Positions 1-8,104 of a stretch of DNA of 64,000 nt are shown piece by piece. The stretch is taken from the NCBI GenBank assembly GCA_963726005.1, contig CAVSAT010000023.1:1-64000 (forward strand), written 5' to 3'. Made by a program: the position numbers and the translations under genes. Within the stretch, counting starts at the first letter, position 1; every line of letters starts with the position of its first letter. The stretch is from Bog-473 sp963726005 (GTDB lineage Bacteria > Actinomycetota > Acidimicrobiia > Acidimicrobiales > RAAP-2). The notes beneath the pieces were generated by a model. That model saw only the letters and a program-made list of their open reading frames with translations, searched no databases and was not told the DNA's origin.

Positions 1-349
1 CCAGTTCAGAGGGCCAGGTGGGATCCCCGAACAGTGACTGCCTGAGCGTTACGTGCTTTGCGTAGAGGTCGTCACGACGAAGCAGCTACCCCCCCAAAAG
101 GCCCAGGTCAAGGGTGCGACGTTGGGCCACACGGGTCATGGCCTTCAAGACGTTGCCGAAAGTAATGGCATGCCGAAGTGCACGGGACTTCAAGTGGTCC
201 TTATACCGCGGGGATCCCTGAAGAACACGACCGTCATCGTCGGGACGTAATTAACCCCGAGAGCCCTTGTGTTGCTGGACATCGAGGTTACGGAAACCTC
301 CGCCGATATCCGGCAAATGGGGAAGGTGGTCCGAACATTCCAGGAGGTT
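1..349. other. No recognisable gene
   Basis: Short open frames exist on both strands, but none has a recognisable domain, a good ribosome binding site or coding-like composition. The stretch lies just downstream of the histidine kinase, whose reading frame ends at 350. No hairpin followed by T residues was seen. Confidence 0.5.
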
Positions 350-1732
350 TTACAGAGCGGTACTGAGGCTTGGCGAGATGGCGTCTCGGAGTGTGACCCG
401 GATACAGGCTCCTCCGTCGGGCCTGTTCTCGGCGATGACCGTGCCGCCATGAGCACCAACGATCGACGAAACGATTGCCAGACCGAGACCGGCGCCGCCG
501 TGGTCTCGGGACCGGCTGGTGTCTGAGCGACGGAACCGTTCGAATGCATGTGGAAGGAAGGTCGGGTCGAAACCGTGTCCGCTGTCCGCTACTTCGAGCC
601 AGAGGTCCTGATCCGTTGCCCCGGCGCGCATTTCAATCACTGAGCCGCGAGGGCAGTATCTCAGTGAGTTGTCGATGAGGTTGTCGAGGACCTGCCTGAT
701 TCGGTCCGGGTCGATACGAGCCCGAAGACTTGACGGGGCATTGACCCGGCAGGTCATGCCGTGCCCGAGTGATGCGGGACGTGCGTGGTCCATGATCTCC
801 TCCAGGTAGTCACGTACGGTGACCACCTCTGGGAGGATTGGCAGCTGGCCCTGATCACCTCTGGAGAGCAGCAGCAGGTCGTCCGCGATCCTGGTCAGTC
901 GGGCTACCTCCTCGGCGGCGACAGTCACGGTGGCCATGAGCTCTTCGCGGGTCCGACCCGGCCGTTGCGCCAGCTCCAGCTCACCTTGAAGGATGGCAAA
1001 CGGAGTCCGCAGTTCGTGACTGGCGTCAGCGACCAAGCTTCGTTCGCGCTCGAGAGACGTCCGAACCTTGACGAGCAGTTCGTTCATTGTTCTTGCAAGC
1101 GCGCTGATTTCGTCATGCGTACGAGGAACCGCGAGCGTCGCGGGGATGTCGCGAACGGACAGATCCGATACTTCGGCACGGAGCCGTTCCACCGGCTTAA
1201 GTGCGGACCTCGCCAGCAGGTAGGACCCGCCGGCCGCGAGGATAACGAACAGGCTGCATCCGATCACCAACTCAGTCGTCACCCTGCTCATGGTGGCGTC
1301 GAATGTCTCGAGTGATCCTCCGACGATGACGGTCCACCCCGCTCGGCCGGGTAGAGGCTGGGCAAGGACGCGCTCGTGCTCATTGTCGCGCGTATGGGTG
1401 CTGAGGAGGACCTGTTGCCTCTTTGCCTGCTCCACTGTCGCCGCCGAGATGATCGGCACCGTTGGCGCGTCCGCGCTCGAACCGCGAACATTTCCCGAAC
1501 CGTCGACCACCTGCACCACATATTCCGGTCCGTTGGCGCCCAGTGTGGTGACCGGGATGTGCGAGCCCGCGCCGATATAGCTCGATGCGTGGGACGCCTG
1601 AGCGGCAAGTTGCGAATCGACGGAGCTCAACAGCGATGATGAAAGCACGGAGACGAACAGCCAAGCCCCGAGGGAGAGAACCACCGCCGAGGCCACCGCG
1701 AAGAGAAGAGCCAGACGCAGCCGGATTGACAT
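350..1732 (-). CDS. Two-component sensor histidine kinase
   Basis: 460-residue membrane histidine kinase. The N-terminus has a membrane segment at about residues 5-29, an extracytoplasmic sensor of about 125 residues, and a second membrane segment at about 153-174. A HAMP-like linker (about 175-227) leads to the phospho-acceptor motif ASHELRTPFAIL with His239. The ATPase domain shows the N box (DNLIDNSLRYC), G1 (DSGHGFD) and G2 (GGAGLGLAIV). The gene starts 3 bp after the response-regulator stop, so the two form one operon. It should autophosphorylate and pass phosphate to that regulator. The sensor resembles no ligand-binding fold I can name, so the signal is unknown. The divergent redox operon is the most likely target, by position only. 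Confidence 0.95.
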   Translation of the reverse strand: MSIRLRLALLFAVASAVVLSLGAWLFVSVLSSSLLSSVDSQLAAQASHASSYIGAGSHIPVTTLGANGPEYVVQVVDGSGNVRGSSADAPTVPIISAATVEQAKRQQVLLSTHTRDNEHERVLAQPLPGRAGWTVIVGGSLETFDATMSRVTTELVIGCSLFVILAAGGSYLLARSALKPVERLRAEVSDLSVRDIPATLAVPRTHDEISALARTMNELLVKVRTSLERERSLVADASHELRTPFAILQGELELAQRPGRTREELMATVTVAAEEVARLTRIADDLLLLSRGDQGQLPILPEVVTVRDYLEEIMDHARPASLGHGMTCRVNAPSSLRARIDPDRIRQVLDNLIDNSLRYCPRGSVIEMRAGATDQDLWLEVADSGHGFDPTFLPHAFERFRRSDTSRSRDHGGAGLGLAIVSSIVGAHGGTVIAENRPDGGACIRVTLRDAISPSLSTAL

Positions 1733-1735
1733 GAC

Positions 1736-2416
1736 CTACCGAGATTCTTCCGCCCGAAGGCGGTATCCCAGGCCGCGCACCGTCTCGATGTCCCCGCGGC
1801 CAAACGGTGCATCGACCTTGTCTCGCAGGTACTTCACGTATTGGTCGACGACGTTCGAGCCTCCCTGGTACGCAAAATCCCAGACTGCGTCGATGATCTG
1901 GGAGCGGGAAAGCACAGTGCCAGGATGCCGAAGGAAGAGCTCCAATAGGGCGAGTTCTTTGGGAGAAAGAGAGAGCTCGGTCTCGCCTCTCCAGGCCCGC
2001 TTCGCCGCGGGGTCGAACCGCAGGTCCCCGACGGACAGGACGGTCGGCCGAGCACGATCGTCACGGCGCGAGAGGGCCCGAATACGGGCCGCGAGCTCGA
2101 GGAGACTAAAGGGCTTGAGCAGGTAGTCGTCAGCTCCCACGTCCAGCCCACGTACGCGGTCCCCGATCTCGTCGCGCGCGGTAAGCATGAGGACCGGAGT
2201 CCAGACAGCGGCATCACGCAGCTGCCGGCAGAGCTCGAACCCGTCGAACCCCGGCAACATGACATCGAGGACGATTGCCCCGTAGGGGAACTCCTTGGCC
2301 ATCCACAGCCCGTTCGGCCCGTCGTTGGCGACGTCGACGGCGTAACCCTCTTCCTCGAGGCTCCGCTCGAGCAGGTTCGACATCCGTTGGTCGTCTTCGA
2401 CGACGAGGACTCTCAT
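1736..2416 (-). CDS. OmpR/PhoB-family response regulator
   Basis: 226-residue two-domain regulator. The receiver domain (about 1-115) has the acidic pair EDD at 7-9, phospho-acceptor Asp51 in VLDVMLPGFDG, and Lys101 in LLKPF. The C-terminal winged-helix DNA-binding domain (about 128-222) ends with the usual VRGLGYRL. It is the first gene of an operon with the adjacent histidine kinase. Its start faces the redox operon beginning at 2575 across about 160 bp holding a perfect palindrome at 2475-2492, so autoregulation and control of that operon are plausible but inferred. Confidence 0.95.
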   Translation of the reverse strand: MRVLVVEDDQRMSNLLERSLEEEGYAVDVANDGPNGLWMAKEFPYGAIVLDVMLPGFDGFELCRQLRDAAVWTPVLMLTARDEIGDRVRGLDVGADDYLLKPFSLLELAARIRALSRRDDRARPTVLSVGDLRFDPAAKRAWRGETELSLSPKELALLELFLRHPGTVLSRSQIIDAVWDFAYQGGSNVVDQYVKYLRDKVDAPFGRGDIETVRGLGYRLRAEESR

Positions 2417-2474
2417 ATGTCCAGGCTAGAGGCATCACCAGCCGCTTGTCTGACAGCAGAACGACGGTCGCGTT

Positions 2475-2492
2475 GATGTGAAGGCTCACATC
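2475..2492. promoter_or_regulatory. Palindrome in divergent promoter region
   Basis: GATGTGAAGGCTCACATC has two perfect 7-base arms (GATGTGA / TCACATC) around a 4-base spacer. It lies 59 bp upstream of the response regulator and about 83 bp upstream of the redox operon. The half-site TGTGA recalls CRP-type operators, but the spacer is 4 rather than 6 bases. The binding protein is unknown. Confidence 0.4.
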
Positions 2493-2574
2493 TTCTCCTC
2501 ATGGTCGACTCATGGACGGCAGTGCACACTCACGACAGGCCAACCGGCCAGATTGAGCGAAAGAGTGAACGGAC

Positions 2575-2982
2575 ATGGAGAAGATCCCCTATGCGACGGA
2601 CCCCGAGCGATCGAGCAGCCCCACGCGCGACACCGGTCGCCGGCCTCCCACGGCCGAAACAATCAGAAGCGACGGACTTCGGAACATTCGCCGGATGTCC
2701 AACTGGTCGCTGGCCGCGCTGGTCGTCGGCATCGGTGCGACGACGGGCGCCCTGGCCGCCGCCACGCATTCCAAGGCCGTCGGGACGGCCGCCGTGACAG
2801 CCCCGGTCGGAACGCCGACCAGCTCCGCAGCGGGCGCCGTCCAAGGTGGACCCACCCTTGCTAGCCCTGTCGCGACAACGAGCGCTTCTGGCGTGACGGT
2901 CTCGGCCACCGCCTATCAAGGTGGATCGCCGAGCCCCGCGACCCTTAGAAGTGTCACCCCGACCGGATCGGGGGACTCGTGA
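2575..2982 (+). CDS. Small membrane protein heading the redox operon
   Basis: 135-residue protein with a charged cytoplasmic-type N-terminus (about 1-42), one hydrophobic segment (about 43-62, LAALVVGIGATTGALAAAT), then a low-complexity Ala/Thr/Ser/Pro-rich tail. Start ATG 2575. Its stop overlaps the start of the flavin transferase, so it is the first gene of the operon. Proteins of this type often sit beside ApbE and ferric-reductase-like genes in actinobacteria. I see no FMN-binding domain and no SGAT flavinylation motif, so it is probably not the flavin-carrying partner. Function unknown. Confidence 0.6.
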   Translation: MEKIPYATDPERSSSPTRDTGRRPPTAETIRSDGLRNIRRMSNWSLAALVVGIGATTGALAAATHSKAVGTAAVTAPVGTPTSSAAGAVQGGPTLASPVATTSASGVTVSATAYQGGSPSPATLRSVTPTGSGDS

Positions 2983-4025
2983 TGACGACCCTCGTCACCG
3001 CTCGCACGAGCGCAACCTGGCAGCGGAGCGACGTCGACGAACCAGGCGTAGCGGCCGCCGAGCGATCGGCACTGGGGACGACGGCACGTGTGGCGGTCTG
3101 GCCGCCGGACCAGCTCCCACAAGCACTCGACGCGGTCGATCGCCAGCTGGTCGCGCTCGATCAACAGGCCAGCCGGTTCCGGGAGGACTCGGAGATCTCC
3201 CAGCTGAACTCGTCGGAGTCGCACACGTTCTTCCTGAGCGAAGGGCTCGCCGAGCTGCTCGCGACTGGGCTGGCCGCGGCGGAATTGACGGCTGGACTCG
3301 TGGATCTCACCATCGGAGGCGCGCTAATCGCACTGGGCTACGACCGCGACTTCTCGGCGGTCCCGAAGAATGGCCTCGACGCCCCGGCCGTTGGGACGCC
3401 GGCCCCGGGATGGGCCTCGATCGAGCTCGACGGCCGTCTACTCAGGCGGCCCACCGGCATGGTCATCGACCTGGGAGCGACCGCGAAGGGCGTCGGTTCG
3501 GATCGCTCCGCAGGTGCTGCACTCAACTCCATGGACGGCGGCGGCGTCCTTGTCAGCCTCGGAGGGGACCTGGCTGTGGGGGGCCAGAGCCCTCAGGGTG
3601 GATGGCCGATCCTGGTGGCCGAGGATCCCTTCGGTGACAATGAGCAGTCCGGTCACGTCGTGCGGTTCCGCAGAGGTGGCGTGGCGACTTCCTCGGTCGT
3701 ATGCCGTCGCTGGCGTCGGGGCAACCGCACGTTGCATCACATCATCGACCCGCGCACGGGTGAGCCGGCGCGATCTCACTGGCGCACGGCGACGGTGGCA
3801 GCTCCCACGTGCGCCCACGCCAACGCAGCGTCGACGGCCCTGATCGTCGGAGGCGAAGAGGCACTCGACGTGGTCACCGCGGCCGGGTTGCCGGCCCGGT
3901 TGATCGGGCATGACGGTTCGGTCCGTCTGATCGGATCCTGGCCGGAACTCGACGGCGGCGAGCTCGTCGCTCCAGTCGTGGACCGCCTCGGTTCGCGGAT
4001 CATGGCGTTCAGGGGAACCCCATGA
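2982..4025 (+). CDS. apbE: FAD:protein FMN transferase (ApbE family)
   Basis: About 347 residues. ApbE enzymes use Mg2+ and FAD to attach FMN covalently to a Thr or Ser of redox proteins. Family features seen are the early SRF motif (QASRFREDSEIS), the VDLTIGGALIALGYD block, the IDLGATAKG motif, the SLGGDLAVGG segment and a late HHIIDPRTGEPA that carries metal-binding residues. ATG 2982 is preferred to GTG 2979 because GGGGGA lies about 7 bases upstream of it. The gene overlaps its neighbours on both sides by a few bases. No obvious lipoprotein signal is present. Its protein substrate is not evident in the window. Confidence 0.9.
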   Translation: MTTLVTARTSATWQRSDVDEPGVAAAERSALGTTARVAVWPPDQLPQALDAVDRQLVALDQQASRFREDSEISQLNSSESHTFFLSEGLAELLATGLAAAELTAGLVDLTIGGALIALGYDRDFSAVPKNGLDAPAVGTPAPGWASIELDGRLLRRPTGMVIDLGATAKGVGSDRSAGAALNSMDGGGVLVSLGGDLAVGGQSPQGGWPILVAEDPFGDNEQSGHVVRFRRGGVATSSVVCRRWRRGNRTLHHIIDPRTGEPARSHWRTATVAAPTCAHANAASTALIVGGEEALDVVTAAGLPARLIGHDGSVRLIGSWPELDGGELVAPVVDRLGSRIMAFRGTP

Positions 4026-4639
4026 GCGCCGCGGTGAGCCAGCTCCCATGGATGTGGCTGGTGTCGCGTGCCAGCGGCCTCATGCTCCTCGTCCTCTTCT
4101 CAACGGTCTTCGTCTTGGGCATTTCGACGAGGCTGGGAGCCCAAATGAGGTCCATGCCACGTTTCGCGGTGGCGGAGGTGCATCGGACACTCGCCCTGTT
4201 CTCCGTGGCGCTCCTGGCGCTTCATGTGGCGACTGCCATGCTCGACCCATACGTATCAATCGGATGGTGGGCGGCCGTCCTACCCTTCACCGCCCACTAC
4301 AGATCACTCGCTTTGAGTCTCGGCGCGTTGGCGGTGGACCTCGGAGCAGCCGTTCTCATCACCAGCTTGGTCCGGAGACGGCTGCGCCACCGATGGTGGC
4401 GGGCCGTGCACTGGCTGGCGTACGCATCGTGGCCGCTGGCCTTCATGCACTCGCTCAGCGCAGGGAACGACATGGGCATCTGGTGGGTCGCCGCGCTCGT
4501 ATGGGGTTCGGGCAGCGCCGTCGCCCTCGCCATCATCGACCGGATCCTCTTCACCAGACAGTCCCGGAAGAGGGCGATCCCGCAGCCGAGTTCGGCCGTT
4601 CCGCGGGCGATCAGCGCCTGTCCGGGGGCTCGATCATGA
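4022..4639 (+). CDS. Ferric-reductase-like transmembrane protein
   Basis: 205-residue polytopic protein with about six hydrophobic segments. Two His pairs are positioned to bind b-type haem: His in AEVHRTLALF and LALHVATAM, then VHWLAYASWPLAFMHSL. This matches the ferric reductase-like / cytochrome b-type membrane domain. It overlaps apbE at its start (ATGA) and the NuoF-like gene at its end (ATGA), implying translational coupling. The likely role is to carry electrons across the membrane between the cytoplasmic flavoprotein and an outer acceptor; that route is inferred from the operon. Confidence 0.85.
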   Translation: MSAAVSQLPWMWLVSRASGLMLLVLFSTVFVLGISTRLGAQMRSMPRFAVAEVHRTLALFSVALLALHVATAMLDPYVSIGWWAAVLPFTAHYRSLALSLGALAVDLGAAVLITSLVRRRLRHRWWRAVHWLAYASWPLAFMHSLSAGNDMGIWWVAALVWGSGSAVALAIIDRILFTRQSRKRAIPQPSSAVPRAISACPGARS

Positions 4640-5928
4640 GCTCGACCCTTCGGCTGATGAGTCAAAGAGTGGGGGCGGTCCAGGCGAGCACGGAGAACCA
4701 GCGACTCCTGCCACGCGACCCATGGGCGCCGGCGGGGTTGGCGGCGCACCTCGAGCGCCATGGCGCCCTGGTGCAACACCCGTCATCCGACCAGTGGCGA
4801 GAAGCGACCGTGCGCGAAATCGAGCGTGCCGGGCTGGTCGGTCATGGAGGCGCCGCATTCCCCACCGGCCAAAAGCTTCGAGCACTCTTGGCGCGCCGCG
4901 GCAGGCCATTCGTCATCGCAAACGGGACGGAAGGGGAGCCGGCCAGCATGAAAGACAGGGTGCTCCTTGCCCGCTCGCCCCACCTCGTTCTCGACGGCGC
5001 TGCCCTGGCGGCCAGCCTCGTTGGGGCTGATGAGATCATCATGGTCGTCCATCGTGATGTGCGCGAGAGCGTCGATGCTGCATTGGCCGAACGCCAACGC
5101 ATCCGGCTTGACAGCGCGAGGTTTCGCGCCGTGACCGCCGCGGATGGCTTCGTCGCCGGCGAGGCAAGCGCGGTCGTCAACTGGGTCGGGCGGGCCATGC
5201 CGATCCCACTGGGCAAAGCGCCCCGAATGACCGAACGCGGCCTTCGGGGCCGCCCCACCCTCGTCCAAAACGTCGAGACGCTAGCCCATCTCGGCCTCGT
5301 TGGTCGCCATGGCGCGAAGTGGTTCCGGAAGGTGGGAGCCGCCGACGAGCCCGGAACGATGCTCGTCACCCTGGCCGGTTCAGTGGTCAGTCCCGGGGTC
5401 TTCGAGGTGGCGATCGGCGCCCGGACGTCCGACGTGCTCGAGCTCGCCGGCGGCCCGAGCGCGCCGGTCCAGGCGCTCCTGATCGGCGGGTACTTCGGCA
5501 GGTGGATACCGGCATCTGCGGCGCTGTCCGCTCCGTTCAGCACGAGCGGGCTCGGGGTGGGACTCGGGGCCGGCTTGGTCGTGGCCCTTCCGGCGACCGG
5601 GTGCGGCGTGCTCGAGACGGCGCGACTCGTCCGCTATCTTGCGTCGCAATCCGCCGGCCAATGCGGACCCTGCAAGTTCGGGCTCCCTGCGATCGCCGAG
5701 CAGTTCGAACTCCTGGCGGTGGGCATGCCGGTTCGATTCGACGACTTGACGCGGTGGGTCGACGAGATCGAGGGCCGGGGAGCATGTGGCCACCCCGATG
5801 GCGTTGCCCGCCATATTCGCTCGGCCCTGGACGTCTTTGGTCGCGAGGTGTCAGAACACTTGGCAGGACGCTGTTCGGCCAGTCAGCGACAGGTGTCGCT
5901 CGCCCTTCCCACGGAGGAGCTGTTGTGA
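4636..5928 (+). CDS. NuoF-like flavoprotein with SLBB and Fe-S domains
   Basis: 430 residues, related to the NADH-binding subunit of complex I. It shows the FMN/NADH-binding region (GGAAFPTGQKL, ANGTEGEPASMKDR), an SLBB-like stretch around VTLAGSVVSPGVFEVAIG, and a C-terminal Fe-S region. In the Fe-S motif SAGQCGPCKFG the first Cys usual in NuoF is replaced by Ala, leaving CxxC plus a distal Cys (GRGACGHPDG). The chosen ATG 4636 overlaps the previous stop. The protein probably takes electrons from NADH or the adjacent ferredoxin and passes them to the haem membrane protein. The direction is unknown. Confidence 0.85.
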   Translation: MSSTLRLMSQRVGAVQASTENQRLLPRDPWAPAGLAAHLERHGALVQHPSSDQWREATVREIERAGLVGHGGAAFPTGQKLRALLARRGRPFVIANGTEGEPASMKDRVLLARSPHLVLDGAALAASLVGADEIIMVVHRDVRESVDAALAERQRIRLDSARFRAVTAADGFVAGEASAVVNWVGRAMPIPLGKAPRMTERGLRGRPTLVQNVETLAHLGLVGRHGAKWFRKVGAADEPGTMLVTLAGSVVSPGVFEVAIGARTSDVLELAGGPSAPVQALLIGGYFGRWIPASAALSAPFSTSGLGVGLGAGLVVALPATGCGVLETARLVRYLASQSAGQCGPCKFGLPAIAEQFELLAVGMPVRFDDLTRWVDEIEGRGACGHPDGVARHIRSALDVFGREVSEHLAGRCSASQRQVSLALPTEELL

Positions 5929-6176
5929 AATCACAGCTGGTGTTGCACATAGACCGAATCGCATGCGACGGCCGTGGAACCTGCGTGGAACTCTTGCCAG
6001 AGGTGATCACGCTCGATGACTGGGGATACCCGATCATCACCGACGGTCCGGTCCCTCGATATCTCGGGAGACTGGCCCAGGCAGCGGTGGATCTCTGCCC
6101 GAAGATGGCGCTGCAGCTGAGAGCAAGTGAAGACGACACCAGGTCGGTGTCGAAATCGACGGAGGAGTTGCCATGA
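5925..6176 (+). CDS. [3Fe-4S]-type ferredoxin
   Basis: 83-residue ferredoxin starting at GTG 5925, which overlaps the NuoF-like stop. It has three cysteines, CDGRGTC and a distal DLCPKMAL, in the C-x5-C-xn-CP spacing of single-cluster [3Fe-4S] ferredoxins that serve actinobacterial redox enzymes. The middle region contains the usual VITLDDWGYP block. As the last gene of the redox operon it is the likely soluble electron partner of the NuoF-like protein. Confidence 0.85.
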   Translation: MKSQLVLHIDRIACDGRGTCVELLPEVITLDDWGYPIITDGPVPRYLGRLAQAAVDLCPKMALQLRASEDDTRSVSKSTEELP

Positions 6177-6274
6177 TGCCTTGGCGCAATCGGCTGCCGC
6201 CGACGAGGATTATGAGACGGCCCGGCGGATGACCTGGTGGGCGTCACCCGACAGGTCAGCAACGGCTGCTGCGG

Positions 6275-6313
6275 CAGAACATTTGGCGTTCCGACGTCTG
6301 CCCGGCAACAAGC
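6275..6313. repeat. 39-base segment repeated near 24.3 kb
   Basis: The segment from CAGAACATTTGGCGTTCC to CCCGGCAACAAGC matches the one at 24330-24367 in roughly 33 of 38 positions, by eye and in the same orientation. Both lie in non-coding islands. On the minus strand both encode a short (E/K)A(A/S)A-LVAG peptide in one frame, so they could be remnants of the same gene family rather than a mobile repeat. Confidence 0.45.
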
Positions 6314-6471
6314 ACCGCGCTCGCTTTGGGGTCGAAGATGTCCTGTCCGCTCGCCCAGGACCGTGATAGTCGCCAACAGGGAACAGGCGCCTTTCGCCAG
6401 GCATTGCGAAAGGATGCCGATCGGACGCGAGTACCGAATTGTTGCCACGCCCAATTCGTTCCGGCGTGACC

Positions 6472-6783
6472 TCAAGTGACCTTATCGAGAGGGAATTCGA
6501 TGCCCGAAGCGTGTTCACAACGTCCCGCAGCGACTCGAACCGCTGTGCCCGGCCCACATCCGACGTCAACGACGCGGTCGGAGGCTTCGAGTTTCGCAGC
6601 ATCGGCAACAAGGCGAGCCGCAGACCGTCGTCCGAAGCTCATCGAGATTGCCATTAGGGCATCTGACACCGATGATCGCCGATGACCCGCCGCGACGGCA
6701 TGAGTAGCGTGTGGCGAGCCGTCAACGCTCACGACAATTCGCAGTGCGTCGACTCCCTGGGCGTTTGCGTCGTCCGTTTGCAC
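6472..6783 (-). pseudogene. Universal stress protein / methyltransferase remnant
   Basis: An open frame of 103 codons beginning at GTG 6783. Residues about 14-30 read LRIVVSVDGSPHATHAV, the first strand and loop of a universal stress protein. After about 15 unrelated residues the frame continues as ISMSFGRRSAARL and DRVVDVGCGPGTAVR, the SAM-binding motif I of a class I methyltransferase, then stops. Neither domain is complete (a USP needs about 140 residues). This looks like a fusion left by deletion. A DosR-like site lies 67 bp upstream. Confidence 0.55.
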
Positions 6784-6849
6784 TGCCTTCTCCTCAGGGA
6801 CGCGGTCTGGTCTCCCACCATCGTCCTCGCATTCCGCCCTGTCTGCGTA

Positions 6850-6863
6850 GGGAAGAAGGTCCC
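6850..6863 (-). promoter_or_regulatory. DosR-like site
   Basis: On the minus strand the site reads GGGACCTTCTTCCC, 12 of 14 positions of the mycobacterial DosR core GGGACTTNNGNCCC. It lies 67 bp upstream of the start of the stress-protein remnant and faces it. One of several such sites in this island. Confidence 0.35.
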
Positions 6864-6947
6864 AATAAACAGGGACAGCAGTGCCCGGTGAGGCCCCCGA
6901 GCACTGAGGTTGCGGTCAGAGGCGGACCGGGCGTCTATAGACCCTCG

Positions 6948-7952
6948 TCACCAACAGGTGACCGCGTAGTGCTGGGGAGAGCACGCCAGCAGGCGGAGCA
7001 GTTCTTCCTCGCTGAGCAACCCCGTCTGTGAACCAACCTCTTGAACCACACGCATAGCGTTGATGGGGGCCCAGGCTAGGGCCTCGGAAAATGTGTGCCC
7101 CTTCACCAGCGCGGCCACGAGCGTCGACGCGAACGCATCGCCCGCCCCCGTTCTCTCCATGGGCGGGTCAGGGTCGAGGTAGGCCGGAACCCGGTAGCGC
7201 TGGGTACCGTCGGAGGCATAGGCGCCTTCGGGCCCATCGGTGATCACCACCATCGTGGGGCCGAGCCGATGGAGCCGGGCCAGGAGGTCGGCCACATCGC
7301 GGTGGTCGCCGCCACCGAGTTCGACGGCCTCCTCGCGGTTGCACACGAGGACGTCCGCCCTGCGGAACAGTCCCTCGTAGGGCTCGTATCCCTGGGCGAT
7401 CTGGAACGATCCGGGTTGAAACGCGAGGCGCACCAATGGCTCCGCCTCCAGCCAGGCAACAATCCGGTCGAAGTACTCGCGAGCGTGGGAGCCGACCGAG
7501 CTGATGTACACCCATCGCGGTATCTCGCGTGGGCTCAGGTGGGGCCAGTGGTAGTTGTAGCACTCATGGCGCACCAATATTGTGCGGTCCGGGCCGAACC
7601 ACAGCACGAAGTTACGGTTACTCGGGTGCCCAGGGTCGAACCGCACGAGGTGAGTGTCGACCCCCTCGCGGTGGAGAGCCTGCTCCATGTCGCGGCCGAC
7701 CTTGTCGCTCCCGACGTGAGCCGCGATCGCGGTGGCGAGCCCGAGTCGAGAGAAGCCGACGGCTGCGTTGGCGGCATTGCCGCCGGCCTCCACCGTCAGC
7801 GTGTAGTCAAAGGGGACCTTGCCGCCGAAAGGGAGGTCCATCCAATGGCCCTGGTCGTCCTCCCAGACGCGGACGTGCCCGTCCGACAGCCGGATGAAGA
7901 CATCGGTCGCCATGTCGCCCACGCTCAGTACGTCCAATTGCGACTGTGTCAT
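6948..7952 (-). CDS. PfkB-family carbohydrate kinase
   Basis: 334 residues of the ribokinase/PfkB superfamily. The N-terminus has the substrate-binding signature GGNAANAAVGFSRLG. The C-terminus has the anion-hole and catalytic motif ERTGAGDAFAS, with the catalytic Asp in GAGD. The phosphate acceptor could be a sugar, a sugar phosphate or a nucleoside; the family alone does not decide. A DosR-like site lies about 84 bp upstream. In mycobacteria a pfkB gene belongs to the hypoxia regulon, which suits the neighbouring fermentative genes, but orthology is not shown. Confidence 0.9.
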   Translation of the reverse strand: MTQSQLDVLSVGDMATDVFIRLSDGHVRVWEDDQGHWMDLPFGGKVPFDYTLTVEAGGNAANAAVGFSRLGLATAIAAHVGSDKVGRDMEQALHREGVDTHLVRFDPGHPSNRNFVLWFGPDRTILVRHECYNYHWPHLSPREIPRWVYISSVGSHAREYFDRIVAWLEAEPLVRLAFQPGSFQIAQGYEPYEGLFRRADVLVCNREEAVELGGGDHRDVADLLARLHRLGPTMVVITDGPEGAYASDGTQRYRVPAYLDPDPPMERTGAGDAFASTLVAALVKGHTFSEALAWAPINAMRVVQEVGSQTGLLSEEELLRLLACSPQHYAVTCW

Positions 7953-8035
7953 GCCTCAAAGTCATACATCGATGTGACCGCAGATCTCTGAGGCCCTGTT
8001 GGGCATTCTGTCACGATCCTGCATGCCCACGGGAC

Positions 8036-8049
8036 GGATCCTAAGTCCC
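8036..8049 (-). promoter_or_regulatory. DosR-like site upstream of pfkB-type gene
   Basis: On the minus strand the site reads GGGACTTAGGATCC, 13 of 14 positions of GGGACTTNNGNCCC. It lies about 84 bp upstream of the kinase start and points toward it. This is one of the best matches in the window. Confidence 0.45.
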
Positions 8050-8104
8050 CTACGCCCAAGCCTCCTCATCCGGCGCGAGCGGACGATGGTGACGTGGCGC
8101 GGCT

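Larger units (their letters stand above)
6177..6947. other. Gene-poor stretch with decayed genes
   Basis: No intact gene is seen here. The minus strand carries a stress-protein/methyltransferase remnant (6472-6783). The part nearer 6300 contains a 39-base segment resembling one at 24330-24367, with scraps of coding-like sequence in several frames (for example ASAVLVAG on the minus strand). A DosR-like site lies at 6850-6863. The stretch looks like a graveyard between two active operons. Confidence 0.55.

Noticed and set aside
53..250. 65-codon frame near the window start
   Set aside because: No domain, no ribosome binding site, and two other frames overlap it; insufficient support.
2479..2489. 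Canonical CRP site
   Set aside because: The TGTGA and TCACA halves are present but separated by 4 bases rather than the 6 needed for CRP, so it is reported only as a palindrome.
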